The notes: generated by a model from the letters alone, not told the origin. A DNA stretch of 64,000 nucleotides from Tetragonia tetragonoides (GCA_038025085.1 CM076150.1:808501-872500), one strand, 5' to 3'; counted from the first letter of the stretch, positions 50,662-61,068 are shown. A program made the numbers and translations.

Positions 50662-50669
50662 TATATAAA
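50662..50669 (+). promoter_or_regulatory. TATA box of the Helitron-borne gene
   Basis: TATATAAA lies about 70 bp upstream of the ATG at 50736. Confidence 0.55.
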
Positions 50670-50735
50670 GCACGCATCTTCCATGTTTAACTTCACCTGA
50701 ATTAAAAGTTTCATTCTCAACATCAACACATTATA

Positions 50736-51146
50736 ATGGCTCCCTCCAGGTCTTCTAAATATTCACGCACAATTGATTTATATTTTTTTTGAAGTTTGTC
50801 TAAAAAGTTTATATTTTTAAATTTCAGTTTTATCAATTTCATCCGCGAGTTGAATGCCAAGAAGACATATTGGAAAATAAAAGTTCGTGTTTCAAGGCTC
50901 TGGGATGTCACACATTTCACAAGTAAAGAGAATCTTATGAGCATGGACATGATTTTAATTGACGAGGAGGTATATATTTACACATCAAAAATTATTATTT
51001 GACCAACTAATTCGATTATTAAACTTCTTACTATTTTCCTTTTATCTATGCAGAAGGAGTATATAAATGCAACAATAAAGGAAAATTTTGTTCAAACTTT
51101 TCGTCCAAAACTTGCTGAAGGGGGAATCTACACAACAAAAACCTAA
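50736..51146 (+). CDS. RPA70-like OB-fold fragment carried by the Helitron
   Basis: Proposed exons 50736-50749, 50828-50969 and 51054-51146 (TAA), joined by GT-AG introns in frame, about 82 aa. The central part, FIRELNAKKTYWKIKVRVSR followed by LWDVTHF and SMDMILIDEE, is the first OB-fold of plant replication-protein-A 70-kDa-like proteins (DUF223 group). IKENFVQTFRPKLAEGGIY follows, after which a stop ends the frame. Full RPA-like proteins run to several hundred residues and several OB-folds, so this is a truncated copy. Plant Helitrons are known to carry RPA-like genes. The very short first exon is inferred from phase and may be wrong; the gene is probably non-functional. Confidence 0.55.
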
Positions 51147-51239
51147 CCTATTTGATATCATGTTGGGTTTGGAGTTGATCCACTCTGTATATATATAAAA
51201 TACTCTGCGTTCTTTTTATTATTTTTTCGGTTTTTGGAT

Positions 51240-51345
51240 TTCTTTCTTTTTCTTTTTTTTACTTTGTTGTGTCACTTTGTATTGTAATAGAATTTCTCCA
51301 TTCACTACATTAAAGCCCTCGACTCTCTCAAAAAAAAAAAAAAAA
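51240..51345 (+). repeat. T-rich sequence ending in poly(A)
   Basis: T-rich sequence ends in 16 A residues (51330-51345), resembling a retroposon 3' end within the Helitron. No target duplication found. Confidence 0.3.
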
Positions 51346-51827
51346 ACTCGACCTTGCTTAAGGAATGAGAATGTCAAACCGCTCACACCAATCACTTATT
51401 GCTAGACAATGACTTTAAAGAAGTTGATTATGGCAAAAGGTATTTTTGGACGTTCAACCAAGAAAATGTCTAATTTTAGTAACTATACAATATTTTGGGA
51501 TATTCATTTTTGAAAAGGTGCAAAATTAAATTGGGACGACCAAAGTAGTATTTATACAATTGGTAGGAGTACTTTTTAAGAATAAAAAAAACGACACATT
51601 AATAATATAGTGCAAATGATAAAAATGTATTTCTGCCAAAAAAAAAACGCTTTAAAATAAATTAACTGGATATACAAAATACTATAAACATCAACCCGTG
51701 CATCGCACGGGCTTGAAAACTAGTAGAATGAGGTAACCAGCAAATTTAGGAAAATGTTTCGTTGGCAGCCCACTAGATGAATATATATTTTCGGCAAATT
51801 TAATAAGACAGCCAACGAAATTTAATA

Positions 51828-52082
51828 CTCCCTCCGTCCCTCTCTTATCTTTTCATTTGACTTTTTGAGTCAAACTTTATAAATATTGGCCATTGATTTG
51901 TGAAAAATATATAAAGAATTTTAAGATCAAAATACATTTCATAGATTCGTTAGAGATTATATTTTCACCATATAAATTTTTTAATATAATTATATCTATA
52001 TAATTAAAGTTATTAATGGTCAAAGTTTCGTCTTGAAGACTGTGCAAAGTCAAGTGAGAAGATAAGAGAGGGACGGAGGGAG
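51828..52082. mobile_element. Stowaway MITE
   Basis: It is a 255-bp element with ends CTCCCTCCGTCCCTCTCTTA and TAAGAGAGGGACGGAGGGAG and TA flanks at 51826-51827 and 52083-52084. The inverted repeats are near perfect. Confidence 0.93.
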
Positions 52083-52158
52083 TAGAAGATTCCTTTAGAA
52101 ATTTTAGTAGTAAATGGTTGAAGAACAATGACGTCTTTACGTTTACATACTCAGCTTT

Positions 52159-53000
52159 GAGTTAATACCACTTTTGAAGACTAATGTTTGGGGTAGTTTT
52201 GATTTAGAGGACTCATGTTTCATTTTTTTGATTTTAAGGACTATCAGATGGAAATCATCCAATTGCTACCTTTTCCGTTAACCCTCATGAATTACATTAG
52301 TTACTATGACACTAAAAAAAAATAAAAATACAATTTGCCAAAAAACACAAATCCTTAATTCAGGCCTTACCAAACGGTCCATTCTCCATTCCCACTCTTC
52401 TTCCTCTGCTCCCAACCCTTTTTCTTCTTCTGCTCCCAATTTAATTCCAAGTCTCTCAATAAAAAACAATAAAGGGACCCAAGCAGCACAAGACATGAAA
52501 ATTGAAAACAAAAAACACGAATCTAATTATTTGATTGAGAAAAATGAACAAATTTAACAAGTGGGTGTACTTATAACCCAAGAAAATTTCAACAACCCAA
52601 ACCCTCCACCAACAGAATCAGCAACCACGCCTACCACCACCACCCACCACCACCACCACCACCACCAGCTACCCCTTTGCCGAGGAATAAAATTTTGGTC
52701 TGAATCCCATCGAAGATGGAGAACTGAGAAACAATTGACGCGAGAGATGTATGGGTGATAGTTTCTGGGCTTGTACTGGCTGGAAGAATTTTTGAGGAAA
52801 ATGGGAAGGGTACTAGGATTTTGGCAATGCATTTTTTTTCAATTGTCAAAATAACTAATGTAATTCAGTTAGTTATGGTTAACGGAAAGGTAACAATTGG
52901 ATAGTTTCCATCCAATAGTCCTTGGAATCAAAAAAATAAAACATGAGTCCTCTAAATCAAAACTACCCCAAACATTAGTCCTCAAAAGTGGTGTTAACTC
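52159..53000. mobile_element. 842-bp Mutator-type non-autonomous element
   Basis: Inverted termini of about 150 bp begin GAGTTAATACCACTTTTGA at the left and GAGTTAACACCACTTTTGA on the opposite strand at the right. The 9-bp target duplication CTCAGCTTT (52150-52158 and 53001-53009) is perfect. The core holds a (CCA)n tract (52635-52668) and no transposase. Its ends resemble those of the element in the HASTY intron (19018-20057). Confidence 0.93.
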
Positions 53001-53009
53001 CTCAGCTTT

Positions 53010-53580
53010 TAACGGCAATAGAGGAGGAACAAAACGTTTTACTATATTTATTGCAAGTTACCAACAATCAATTAAATCTTTTTTTTTTTTATGTTTCTTT
53101 TTCCAATTTACAAACTTTCATGTTTATGAACATCTTTTTCAATTCCAACCTAGCTAATAATTTAATGTGTTGATCAATTGATTGCAAGGACTAGAGATTG
53201 TATGGACGAACAGCATTTTATATTCATTCAAAGTGCAATTGTAAAAAATTGCAACTTTAATTTAGAATGCTTCCATTATAGACAAAGATGGGTGGCTTTT
53301 GTTCTAACAGTCGAGGCTCGTAGACGCACTAATTATCAAACAAAAACTGACTGTTATCTCTAATAATCAAAAAGTACATAAAATATGAAACGGACTATCA
53401 AATGCTGAGTCATGCGATGAACCTTCTTCCCTCTTTCCTATGTCCAGCCAAAACTAATACGTAGGAACTTATTAGGAGTAGTGTTCAATTCTAATCTCAC
53501 TTTTTCTCCTTTCAATCAAATTCGATTTCTTTTCGATAATTAATTAGGAACTACGGAGATTACTTGTATTATGAATAACA
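53010..53580. other. Spacer, no gene seen
   Basis: AT-rich; nothing recognised. Confidence 0.45.
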
Positions 53581-53690
53581 CAAAAACTCATTTGAAGAAG
53601 CCGCAACATGATGCGGCTCAAACAAGCATCATGACTATAGAGGTGGTCTCATACATATTGAGGCGGCCTCAGAAGAAATGCATTGATTCA
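53581..53690 (+). mobile_element. GAGGC-type element, decayed copy
   Basis: 'aaaactcatttga', 'tagaggtggtctcatac' and 'gaggcggcctca' echo the copies at 42371 and 54766, in the same general order but less complete. Confidence 0.4.
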
Positions 53691-54300
53691 ATAGACTCAA
53701 TGTCACGCATATTTATGGCATATATAGTTGATGATTGAAACATAAGTGGAAAATTTTCTTTATTTTTTTTTTGTTGAGGTGTAAACGGAAGGGTGACTTT
53801 CATTTTTTACGGATAATTGAGCCCCGCCAAGGCAAGGATGCCTCGCGGAAATTGTTTACACAATTGAGCTCATCACTCCCAACTGTCGGACAAGCCGAGC
53901 ACATAAATGAGCAACATTATCGTTCCCCACCCGTTTTACATGACTAAATAAAAGCACTATAATCAGAAGAACAAATTAAACTGTGCTGTTGTAGTTGATT
54001 ACTTGAATTAAGCTGATACTCCCCTGAGTCGTCCTTTGACCAAGAGTTGCCTAATTAAGTAAGCTGATTACCTTGCATACAAATATACAATGCCATATAT
54101 ATATAGTTAATTAATACGGAGTACTTTTACTGTTACAGTGTAACGGATGAGAGAGATCAAAGAAGACCCCAACAAAAAATGATTCCCAGGCCAGAAATTA
54201 CGTGTTGAAAATGAGTGAAAACAGTTCAGTCGTTTGTAATAAATGGAAACAAACGAGAAAAAGAGATTAACGAGGCACCAACAGTTTTGATGCTTGCTCA
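53691..54300. other. Spacer, no secure gene
   Basis: A 70-codon plus-strand frame (53735-53947) has no recognisable content. About 55 bp at 54243-54297 (ATGGAAACAAAC... GAGG.. CCAACAG) matches 56543-56594 upstream of IDL copy 3, suggesting a duplicated promoter fragment. Confidence 0.4.
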
Positions 54301-54319
54301 TGGTCTACGCCACTAAATT

Positions 54320-54493
54320 TTTTTTTTGGTCTGAGACCGTCCGGTTGAATCCGAACCGAGCCGAGTGGAACCACAAGGGCGGCAAAGCTCTCCCAAAAAA
54401 TATTTAACACTGCTGCATTTATAGGGTCTCAAACTCAAGATCTCTGCTTAAGCTAGAAGAGTCCCTCACCAACTCATCTAAGTGCTTGTTGGT
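54320..54493 (-). mobile_element. tRNA-type SINE
   Basis: It is a 174-bp insertion flanked by the perfect 19-bp duplication TGGTCTACGCCACTAAATT (54301-54319 and 54494-54512). Poly(T) at the left is the poly(A) tail of a minus-strand SINE. On that strand the head reads CACTTAGATGAGTTGGTGAG (A-box-like) and then TTGAGTTTGAGACCC (B-box-like), as in tRNA-derived SINEs. Confidence 0.93.
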
Positions 54494-54765
54494 TGGTCTA
54501 CGCCACTAAATTAAAGAGTCGTAACTTTCGAATTCTGATTGTGACCGAAAATAATACTCGTGTGTACTCCTGAGATCGGGCGTGTGACGCGCGCTGTTAA
54601 TCAATACATCTTCATGCGTGCACCGGCCTCATTTATATGAATCTTCGCAGATCCTTCTAATCTTATGAGTACTACAAATACAATACCACTTCTATAACCA
54701 AACTTGACGTTATACTTGTTTAAGGCGCCTCATAACAAATCTATTTGAGTTTATGTGATTCGCAA

Positions 54766-54874
54766 AAACTCGTATGAGGCGGCCTCAACGTGAGGCGCCT
54801 CATACTTGATCATGCTGACATCATACTTGGATATAGAGGTGACCTCATGTTACGGCGACCTCATAACATATCTA
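54766..54874 (+). mobile_element. GAGGC-type short inverted-repeat element, copy 2
   Basis: AAAACTCGTATGAGGCGGCC at the left and ACGGCGACCTCATA at the right. It closely matches the reverse complement of 42371-42488. Target duplication not resolved. Confidence 0.55.
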
Positions 54875-54910
54875 TTATAACTCCCTAGTCCCTTCTTTTC
54901 AGAATTTGCT

Positions 54911-55455
54911 TTAAATTTGACTTTTGAGTTCAAACTTTACAATTTTCACAATGAAATATGAAGATTTACAAGATCGAAATACTCTTTTTGGATTTATTTT
55001 AAATACTAGTTTATATAAAAAAAATTAGTTTATATATATATATATATATGTTGTCTTTGAGATTATGCAAAATCAAACGAAAACTCATTTTGAGACGAAT
55101 GAAGTATTTACATATTATGAATTAAGAGTTCTTCATCTAGGATCTTGTCAACATTATTGACAAATAATCTTGTCTACAATGATCTTAAATTTGACTTTTG
55201 AGTTCAAACTTTACAATTTTCACATTGAAATATGAAGATTTACAAAATCGAAATACTCCTTTTGGATTTATTTTAAATACTAGTTTATATAAAAAAAAAT
55301 AGTTTATATATATATGTTGTCTTTGAGATTATGCAAAATCAAACGAAAACTCATTTTGAGACGAATGAAGTATTTACATATTATGAATTAAGAGTTCTTC
55401 ATCTAGGATCTTGTCAACATTATTGACAGATAATCTTGTCTACAATGATCTTAAG
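54911..55455 (+). repeat. 274-bp tandem duplication
   Basis: 54911-55184 and 55185-55455 are nearly identical, starting TTAAATTTGACTTTTGAGTT and ending TGTCTACAATGATC. They differ mainly in the (TA)n length near 55033 and 55300. The unit looks like a decayed Stowaway-type sequence plus flank. Confidence 0.92.
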
Positions 55456-55925
55456 CTCATTTTAAAGACAATTATCTTGTCTACATTGACAAAATGCATA
55501 TATATACTCTATATGACAATATAACCAAGACAATTGTCACATGATCATGTGATCATGTGATCATGTCTTACATTCTCTCATCTTGAATTTATAATGGAGT
55601 TCTAGGTAACTAGTTTTCAAAGCTTATATTAGAAAGCTCACTTTGATACAACCTTTCCATGTGAGCAACATTTGGTAATAATTACATCAAGCTTCTTTTA
55701 CTTGATTCCTCGCTCATATTGTATATGGTACTCAAAGAAGATTTATAAGCAAAAATGAGGATGATGAGAAATGCAAGCCCTAAGCAATTAATATTATATC
55801 ACTTGATCAACATGAATGTTGTTATACAATGTAGCTTCATAAAAAGGGTACATAGAATGGGACAGAGAATTCGGATTCAGGTATTAATTATTATCGTTAA
55901 AAATTAAGACTAGATATTAGATGCA
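55456..55925. other. 3' flank of IDL copy 3
   Basis: AT-rich, with a short tandem ATCATGTG at 55544-55566. No gene recognised; a small second exon of IDL copy 3 cannot be excluded. Confidence 0.4.
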
Positions 55926-55929
55926 ACAA

Positions 55930-56328
55930 TCAAGGAAGAGTATACCTATTAGACATATCAATGAAACCGTTATCCTTTACGTTAACACCACCATTTATGC
56001 GTGTTGAAGGACCAGAAGACGATGGCATTTGTTCCGTCTTGGGTAGAACACCACCACCACAAACAAGACTGGAACCATAGCTACAGTCTGAGTCTTCCAT
56101 CATCTTGTTTCTAACAGATACAAATGACTGCTCACCTTGAACATTCTCTTGGTTGTTCCTAATTACTTCAGAATTACCGCGAAAATGATTGTCATTATAC
56201 TTGATCTTGTTATCATCATTATTGAATGTGTAATCACGAATTCGAACACGATACATCCTTCCACTAACAACACTTGATGAAGCAAGAATCAAAAGAAAAA
56301 TTCCAACTTTTGAACAATTGGAAGCCAT
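55930..56328 (-). CDS. Diverged IDA/PIP-like secreted peptide precursor, copy 3
   Basis: The chosen start is the ATG at 56328 (MASNCSKVGIFLLILASSSV, a clear signal peptide); an upstream in-frame ATG at 56379 would place 17 polar residues before it. It gives 132 aa. Middle: Asn/Asp-rich, variable. Near the C-terminus, QMPSSSGPSTRINGG aligns with PPPSTPSKRHD and PPSSSPSRRHN of copies 1 and 2 at P-S/P-S-x-P-S-x-R-x-N/D. The SGPS core also recalls PAMP-induced peptides (PIP). Unlike typical IDLs, about 20 residues follow the motif. The terminal RYTLP could instead be intron read-through at AG/GTATAC. It lies on the same strand as the other two copies. Function as a ligand is inferred. Confidence 0.65.
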   Translation of the reverse strand: MASNCSKVGIFLLILASSSVVSGRMYRVRIRDYTFNNDDNKIKYNDNHFRGNSEVIRNNQENVQGEQSFVSVRNKMMEDSDCSYGSSLVCGGGVLPKTEQMPSSSGPSTRINGGVNVKDNGFIDMSNRYTLP

Positions 56329-56379
56329 GATCAGAGAAAGAAAGATCTTGTGTTGTGAAAATCTCATACAGAAGTGCAC

Positions 56380-57120
56380 TTTTACTATGACTAGCTATGA
56401 GCTGAGCTTAAACCAATTTAGTGCACTACACAACACATTGTCAAACAATGTTTTGTAGAATTTTAGTACTATAACGGATGCTATGGATGAGATGAGATAA
56501 ATGGGAAATTGCGTTGAAATAAGTAAAATCCACTTTTTCATACATGGAAACAAACAAAAAGGGTTTAATGAGGTGCCAACAGATTTGCTTACATAATAAG
56601 GTTTGAAGTGAATTATAATTTGGAGAATGATATAGACATAAAAGGATAATGGGTAGCCGATTCACTGGGTCAATGAAACATTTTCCTTATAATTTCTTCA
56701 ACCTCGTCTTTTTTTTCCCTTTTCTTTTCAGGATTAATAGAAAGGAAATTTACTAGCTTTAATGATAGGAAATTAGCAATAAACATAATAAGATTCTACA
56801 AAATTCATAACAAATCAGGCTCTTTTCTGAAACATGCTTTAGTATTAGTCAATTAAACAGACTAGTATTCGTTAGGAAATGAGTGACGTAATTGTAACCC
56901 CGACACACACGACCTAAAGAGATGAAAACAATCAAAATTAGTAAAGCATTTATGTCCCTCCCAAGTTTGAATAGAATATTTATTCACTCATCTTCCTAGC
57001 GTGAGAAAAAGAAAATAGGAGTATCGGAAATGGGAGCAACGGCTTTCTTCCCGCCTTAATTCTCATCCCCAACATAAGCAACAATTTAGGGTTACCTTAC
57101 ATTCTTACCAACCAAAAAAC
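56380..57120. other. Upstream region of IDL copy 3
   Basis: No gene seen. It contains the 52-bp segment shared with 54243-54297. The remainder is AT-rich. Confidence 0.4.
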
Positions 57121-57124
57121 AAAT

Positions 57125-59545
57125 ACTCGTACATATGAAATAAATAGATGACTTTTTCGAGGCATCGACGGTTCTCTAAAGTGATGATAGACTTCCGGAA
57201 GATATTTGGGTAAAAATGAAAATCGAGTCCAAGAAAGTTGAAAATCAAAGGCTACTAATACACACGTTTTCTGGGTTTCCAACAGGCCCCCGAACGAAGG
57301 TGAAAATTTTCGCACTACATCACACGGGACACCCTTAGGAAATATAAGAGGCCTCTGGGGTCTGTTATCGAGTCCTCATAGACTTACAAGGGCATTTTTA
57401 CGGGACACCAATGTAAGGGCGAGAAGCTGAAGATATGAGTGATATAGAAGTTCGGGGATCCGGATGATCCTCCTACAGCCACAGAGAGTCCTCTAGAGTC
57501 TAGGGTCATGATAGAATATAGACCCCCCGAATATGTTTGGGCAAGACTGATACCCGTGCCCCAGAAAGCCAAAAACGAAGACTCTGGACCATGGCTAAGC
57601 GACATGTGAGGCCCTCGGGGTCTCTTATTCGGTCCCTGATAGATTTGGAAGGGTAATTTACGAGACACTAGTGTAAGAGCAGGAACACCAAATGCATGAG
57701 TGATATCGAATTTCGGGAATTCGGATGTCACGCACAGGGCACCGAGGGTCCTTTAGGGTCATGATAGAACCTCCGGAAAAGTTTTGGCCAAAAATGACAC
57801 TGGGGCCCGAGAAACCGAAAATGAATGCTATAATCCACGTTTTTAGAGCTTCCAAGAGGCCGCGAAACGAAGATGGATATTTTCACACCACATCGCACGG
57901 AACACACCTAGGGAGCATGGGAAGCCCTCAGGGTCGATTATCCAGTCCCTCATAGGCTTGGAAAAGCGTTTTACGGAAAACAGGTGTAAAAGCCAGAGCA
58001 CCAAACTCATAGGTGATATCAAAGTTCGGGGATCCGGATTTTCTTTCTGATGCACCAATGGTACTCTAGGGTCATAATAGACCCACCAAAGAAGTTTGGG
58101 CGAAAATGACACCCGGGCCTCAAGAAGTCGAAAACGAAGGTTATAATCCACGTTTTTTGGGGTTATGGGAGGCCACGGAACAAAGGTGGATATTTTCACC
58201 CCACAACGCACGGAACACCACTAGGGGGTATGAGAGGCCCTTGAGGTTGCTATTTCGGTCCCTGAAATGCTTGGAAGGGCGTTTTACTAGACAATGGTGT
58301 AATAGCCGGTACACCAAGGGCATGGGGAATATCGAAGTTCGGAGATCCGGATATCGCTCACGAGGCACCGAGGGTCCTCTAGGATCATGATAGAGCCTCC
58401 GGAGAAGTTTGGGCAAAATTGATATTCAGGGCCCGAGAAGCCGAAAACGAAGGCTATCCACTTTTTTAGGGTTCCAAGAGGCCCCTGAACGAAGGTGGAT
58501 ACTTTCGCACCACATCGCACAAACACCCTTAGGGGACATGGGAGGCCATTGGGGTCGCTTATCTGGTCCCTACTAGGCTTGTAAGGACGTTTTACAAGAC
58601 AATGGTGTCAGAGCCGGGACACCAAAGGCATGGGTGATATCGAAGTTCGAGGATCCGAATGTCCTTCCCGGGGCACTTAGGGTACTCTAGGGTCATGATA
58701 GATCCCCCGGAGAAGTTTGGGCAAAATGACAATCGAGGCCTGGGAAGATAAAAACGAAGGCTATAATCCACGTTTTTTGGACTTGCGGGAGGCCCTGGAA
58801 CGAAAATGGATATTTTCGCACCAAACTGCATAGAACACCCCAAGGGGACATGAGAGAACCTCGTGGTCGTTTATCCGGTCCCTGATAGGCTTGGAATGGC
58901 GTTTTATGGGACACTGGTGTAAGAGCTGGAAAACTAAAGGCATGCGGGTTATTGAAGTTCGGGGATCCGAATGTTCCTCCCGGGGCACCGAGGGTAATTT
59001 AGGGTCATGATAGACTTCCAGGAGAAGTTTGGGCAACAATGACACCCAGGGCCCGGGATGCCGAAAACGAAGGCTATAATCCATGTATTTTTGGGCTTCC
59101 GCGAGGCCTAAACGAAGGTGCATATTTACCCACCACATCATACGGAACACCCTTAGGGACATGTGAGGCCCTCGGGGTAGCTTATCTTGTCCCTGATAGG
59201 TTTGGAAGGGCGTTTTACAGGGCACTAGTGTAAAAACCAGAACATCAAAGGCATGAGTGATATTGATGTCGGGGATCCAAATATCCCTCCCGCAGCACCG
59301 AGAATCCTCTAGACCCCACCAGAAAAGTTTGGCCAAAAATAACACCCAAGCCCTATGAAGCCGAAAACGAAATGTAAAGTCCACGTTTTTTGAGCTTTCG
59401 GGAGGCCCCGGAACGAAAGTGGATATTTTCACACCACATTGCATAGAGCACCCCTAGGAGATATGGGAGACCAAGGAGTAGGTTATCGGCTATTTGATAG
59501 GTATGGAAGGACGTTTTAGGGACATTGGTGTAAGAGTCAGAACAC
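57125..59545 (-). repeat. Fourth satellite cluster (about 8 monomers, minus orientation)
   Basis: Reverse-complement motifs recur at about 310-bp spacing: TATAATCCACGTTTTT near 57830, 58142, 58762 and 59075; GATATTTTCGCACCACATCG-like blocks near 57877, 58190, 58500, 58810 and 59425; AGGGTCATGATAGA near 57503, 57762, 58690 and 59000. An open minus-strand frame spanning 58761-59444 is a property of the stop-poor monomer, not a gene. Confidence 0.92.
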
Positions 59546-60485
59546 AAATATAGCAACAAGCTAGCAATACTGGTTGGATCCCACACAAAAGTCCTAATTC
59601 CTAATCACCATATTTTTGAATGGTGGGACGTCCTTAGATCAAAGCATATGCTCAAAAAATTGAACAAAAGTATCTATCTTATTCGACACCTTTGGAAAGC
59701 AAGAAACGAACTAATGTTCTGAAACATTCAACCAAATTCACTCAGCACGGTAATTAGAGCACAACTCTACGGAGAATGAAAATTAGGGACTGACTCATTG
59801 CCGCCGCTTATCAGATTTACCTTTTCCTCTAACCAAGTAGTCTTTTATCATAACACACTGCAACACCACTCCGAGTCATCTGTCCCATTTCCGTTTACCA
59901 CTCTCTATTCCAACCACATCCAAGTCATCCATGATTTTGTCATCGATCCATTTTACCAAGTACTACTAGTACTACCTCACCCCTCTTTTCAGTCTAAAAA
60001 CTTAACCCTATGGTCTCAAACAAACATTTTGAGGTATTTGCTTGTTTTTTTACCAAGAACAGGTGGAAAACATTGCGAACTATCAATGTATACAGATCTA
60101 CCATAGAGCATATCATCAGCATACACTCTTAGGAAGGTTTGCATTGATAAGTTCAACACTTCAAACAAACGCCCTAATTCGCCTATTCAAAGTTATCAAA
60201 TTATATAGCACATGTTGGCATAGCATTGTCGCAAATAGAGCCAACTAAATTGTAGAGGAAATTGGAAAAATGCCCAATTTTACCAGCTAAACTGGGGTTT
60301 TCCACAATTTTCACACTTTCAGTAATATTAATGGCTAGTTGACTACAGTTCGGACTTCAGATGAGTCAAGCTTCAAAATTTCAATTCCAATTTTAACAGG
60401 AGTAAACAACATAAAAAAGAGACATACTACCACAACCTTAAGTGACAATCTGGCAAAAAAAATTTTAAAAAACACTTCTCAGAGC
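59546..60485. other. Spacer and eL36 3' flank
   Basis: No gene recognised. The part next to 60485 must contain the eL36 3' UTR (minus strand), whose end cannot be fixed. Confidence 0.45.
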
Positions 60486-61068
60486 TCACTTCTTTTTCTC
60501 TCCACCACCAGCAGACCTGCGAAAAGAACCCATGCGTCAAAATTAGAACCAAAACATGCTTAGGTATTATTGTAACAAGGAATATATATGAGAGCCATGT
60601 CACAGCCAATTACCTCATTTTCCTGAGAACGTTGGACATCTCCTCTCTCTTTCGCTTTGCCCTCTTATGCGTTCCAAGCTTCCTCTTGGCCAATTTTAGT
60701 GCACGCTTGTCCTTGCCGACCTTGAGAAGCTCAGTAATCCTTTTCTCATAAGGAGCAAAACCAGCTACCTCTCGAATGACACTTCTAATAAAATGGATTC
60801 TCTTACTGGTTTTCTGCAGTGCAAAGCAATTGTTCAATCTCATAGGTATGATCATCAGGAACTCAAGTACTCAACAAACAAGTTGCAGTTAGCATTAATA
60901 TTGCATTTAAAGTTAATCTCAAATTTGGAAGCGCTTATGATGAGGATGATGTGATGAACTACTTACCCCTTTTCTGTCTGATGGCCTTGGCGCCAATTCC
61001 TTCTTGGTGACAATGTGACCCTTGTTTAGGCCAACAAAAAGGCCAGTGTTTGGCTGTTTCGGAGCCAT
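60486..61068 (-). CDS. RPL36: 60S ribosomal protein eL36
   Basis: Structural protein of the cytosolic large ribosomal subunit. Exons on the minus strand: 60967-61068, 60614-60813 and 60486-60516 (TGA). They are GT-AG, in frame, 110 aa, which is the family length. It starts [20 protein letters not shown] and contains [51 protein letters not shown] and [11 protein letters not shown], ending SAGGGEKKK. These are diagnostic of eL36. A long intron lies in the 5' leader just upstream of the ATG. No defect is seen; it looks functional. Confidence 0.97.

Larger units (their letters stand above)
49737..51723 (+). mobile_element. Helitron (about 2 kb)
   Basis: The 5' end TCTTCTCTATATATATAAAG (49737 on) has the TC start and the TATATATAAAG block typical of plant Helitrons. 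The 3' end has the hairpin CCCGTGC-atc-GCACGGG (51695-51711), then 8 nt and the terminal CTAG (51720-51723). Host bases A (49736) and T (51724) fit insertion into AT without duplication. It carries an RPA-like OB-fold gene and a nested 378-bp fold-back MITE. No Rep/helicase frame is present, so it is non-autonomous. Confidence 0.85.

Noticed and set aside
52554..52849. Frames with Trp/Val or His runs in the Mutator-type element
   Set aside because: They come from a (CCA)n/(TGG)n tract in a non-autonomous element.
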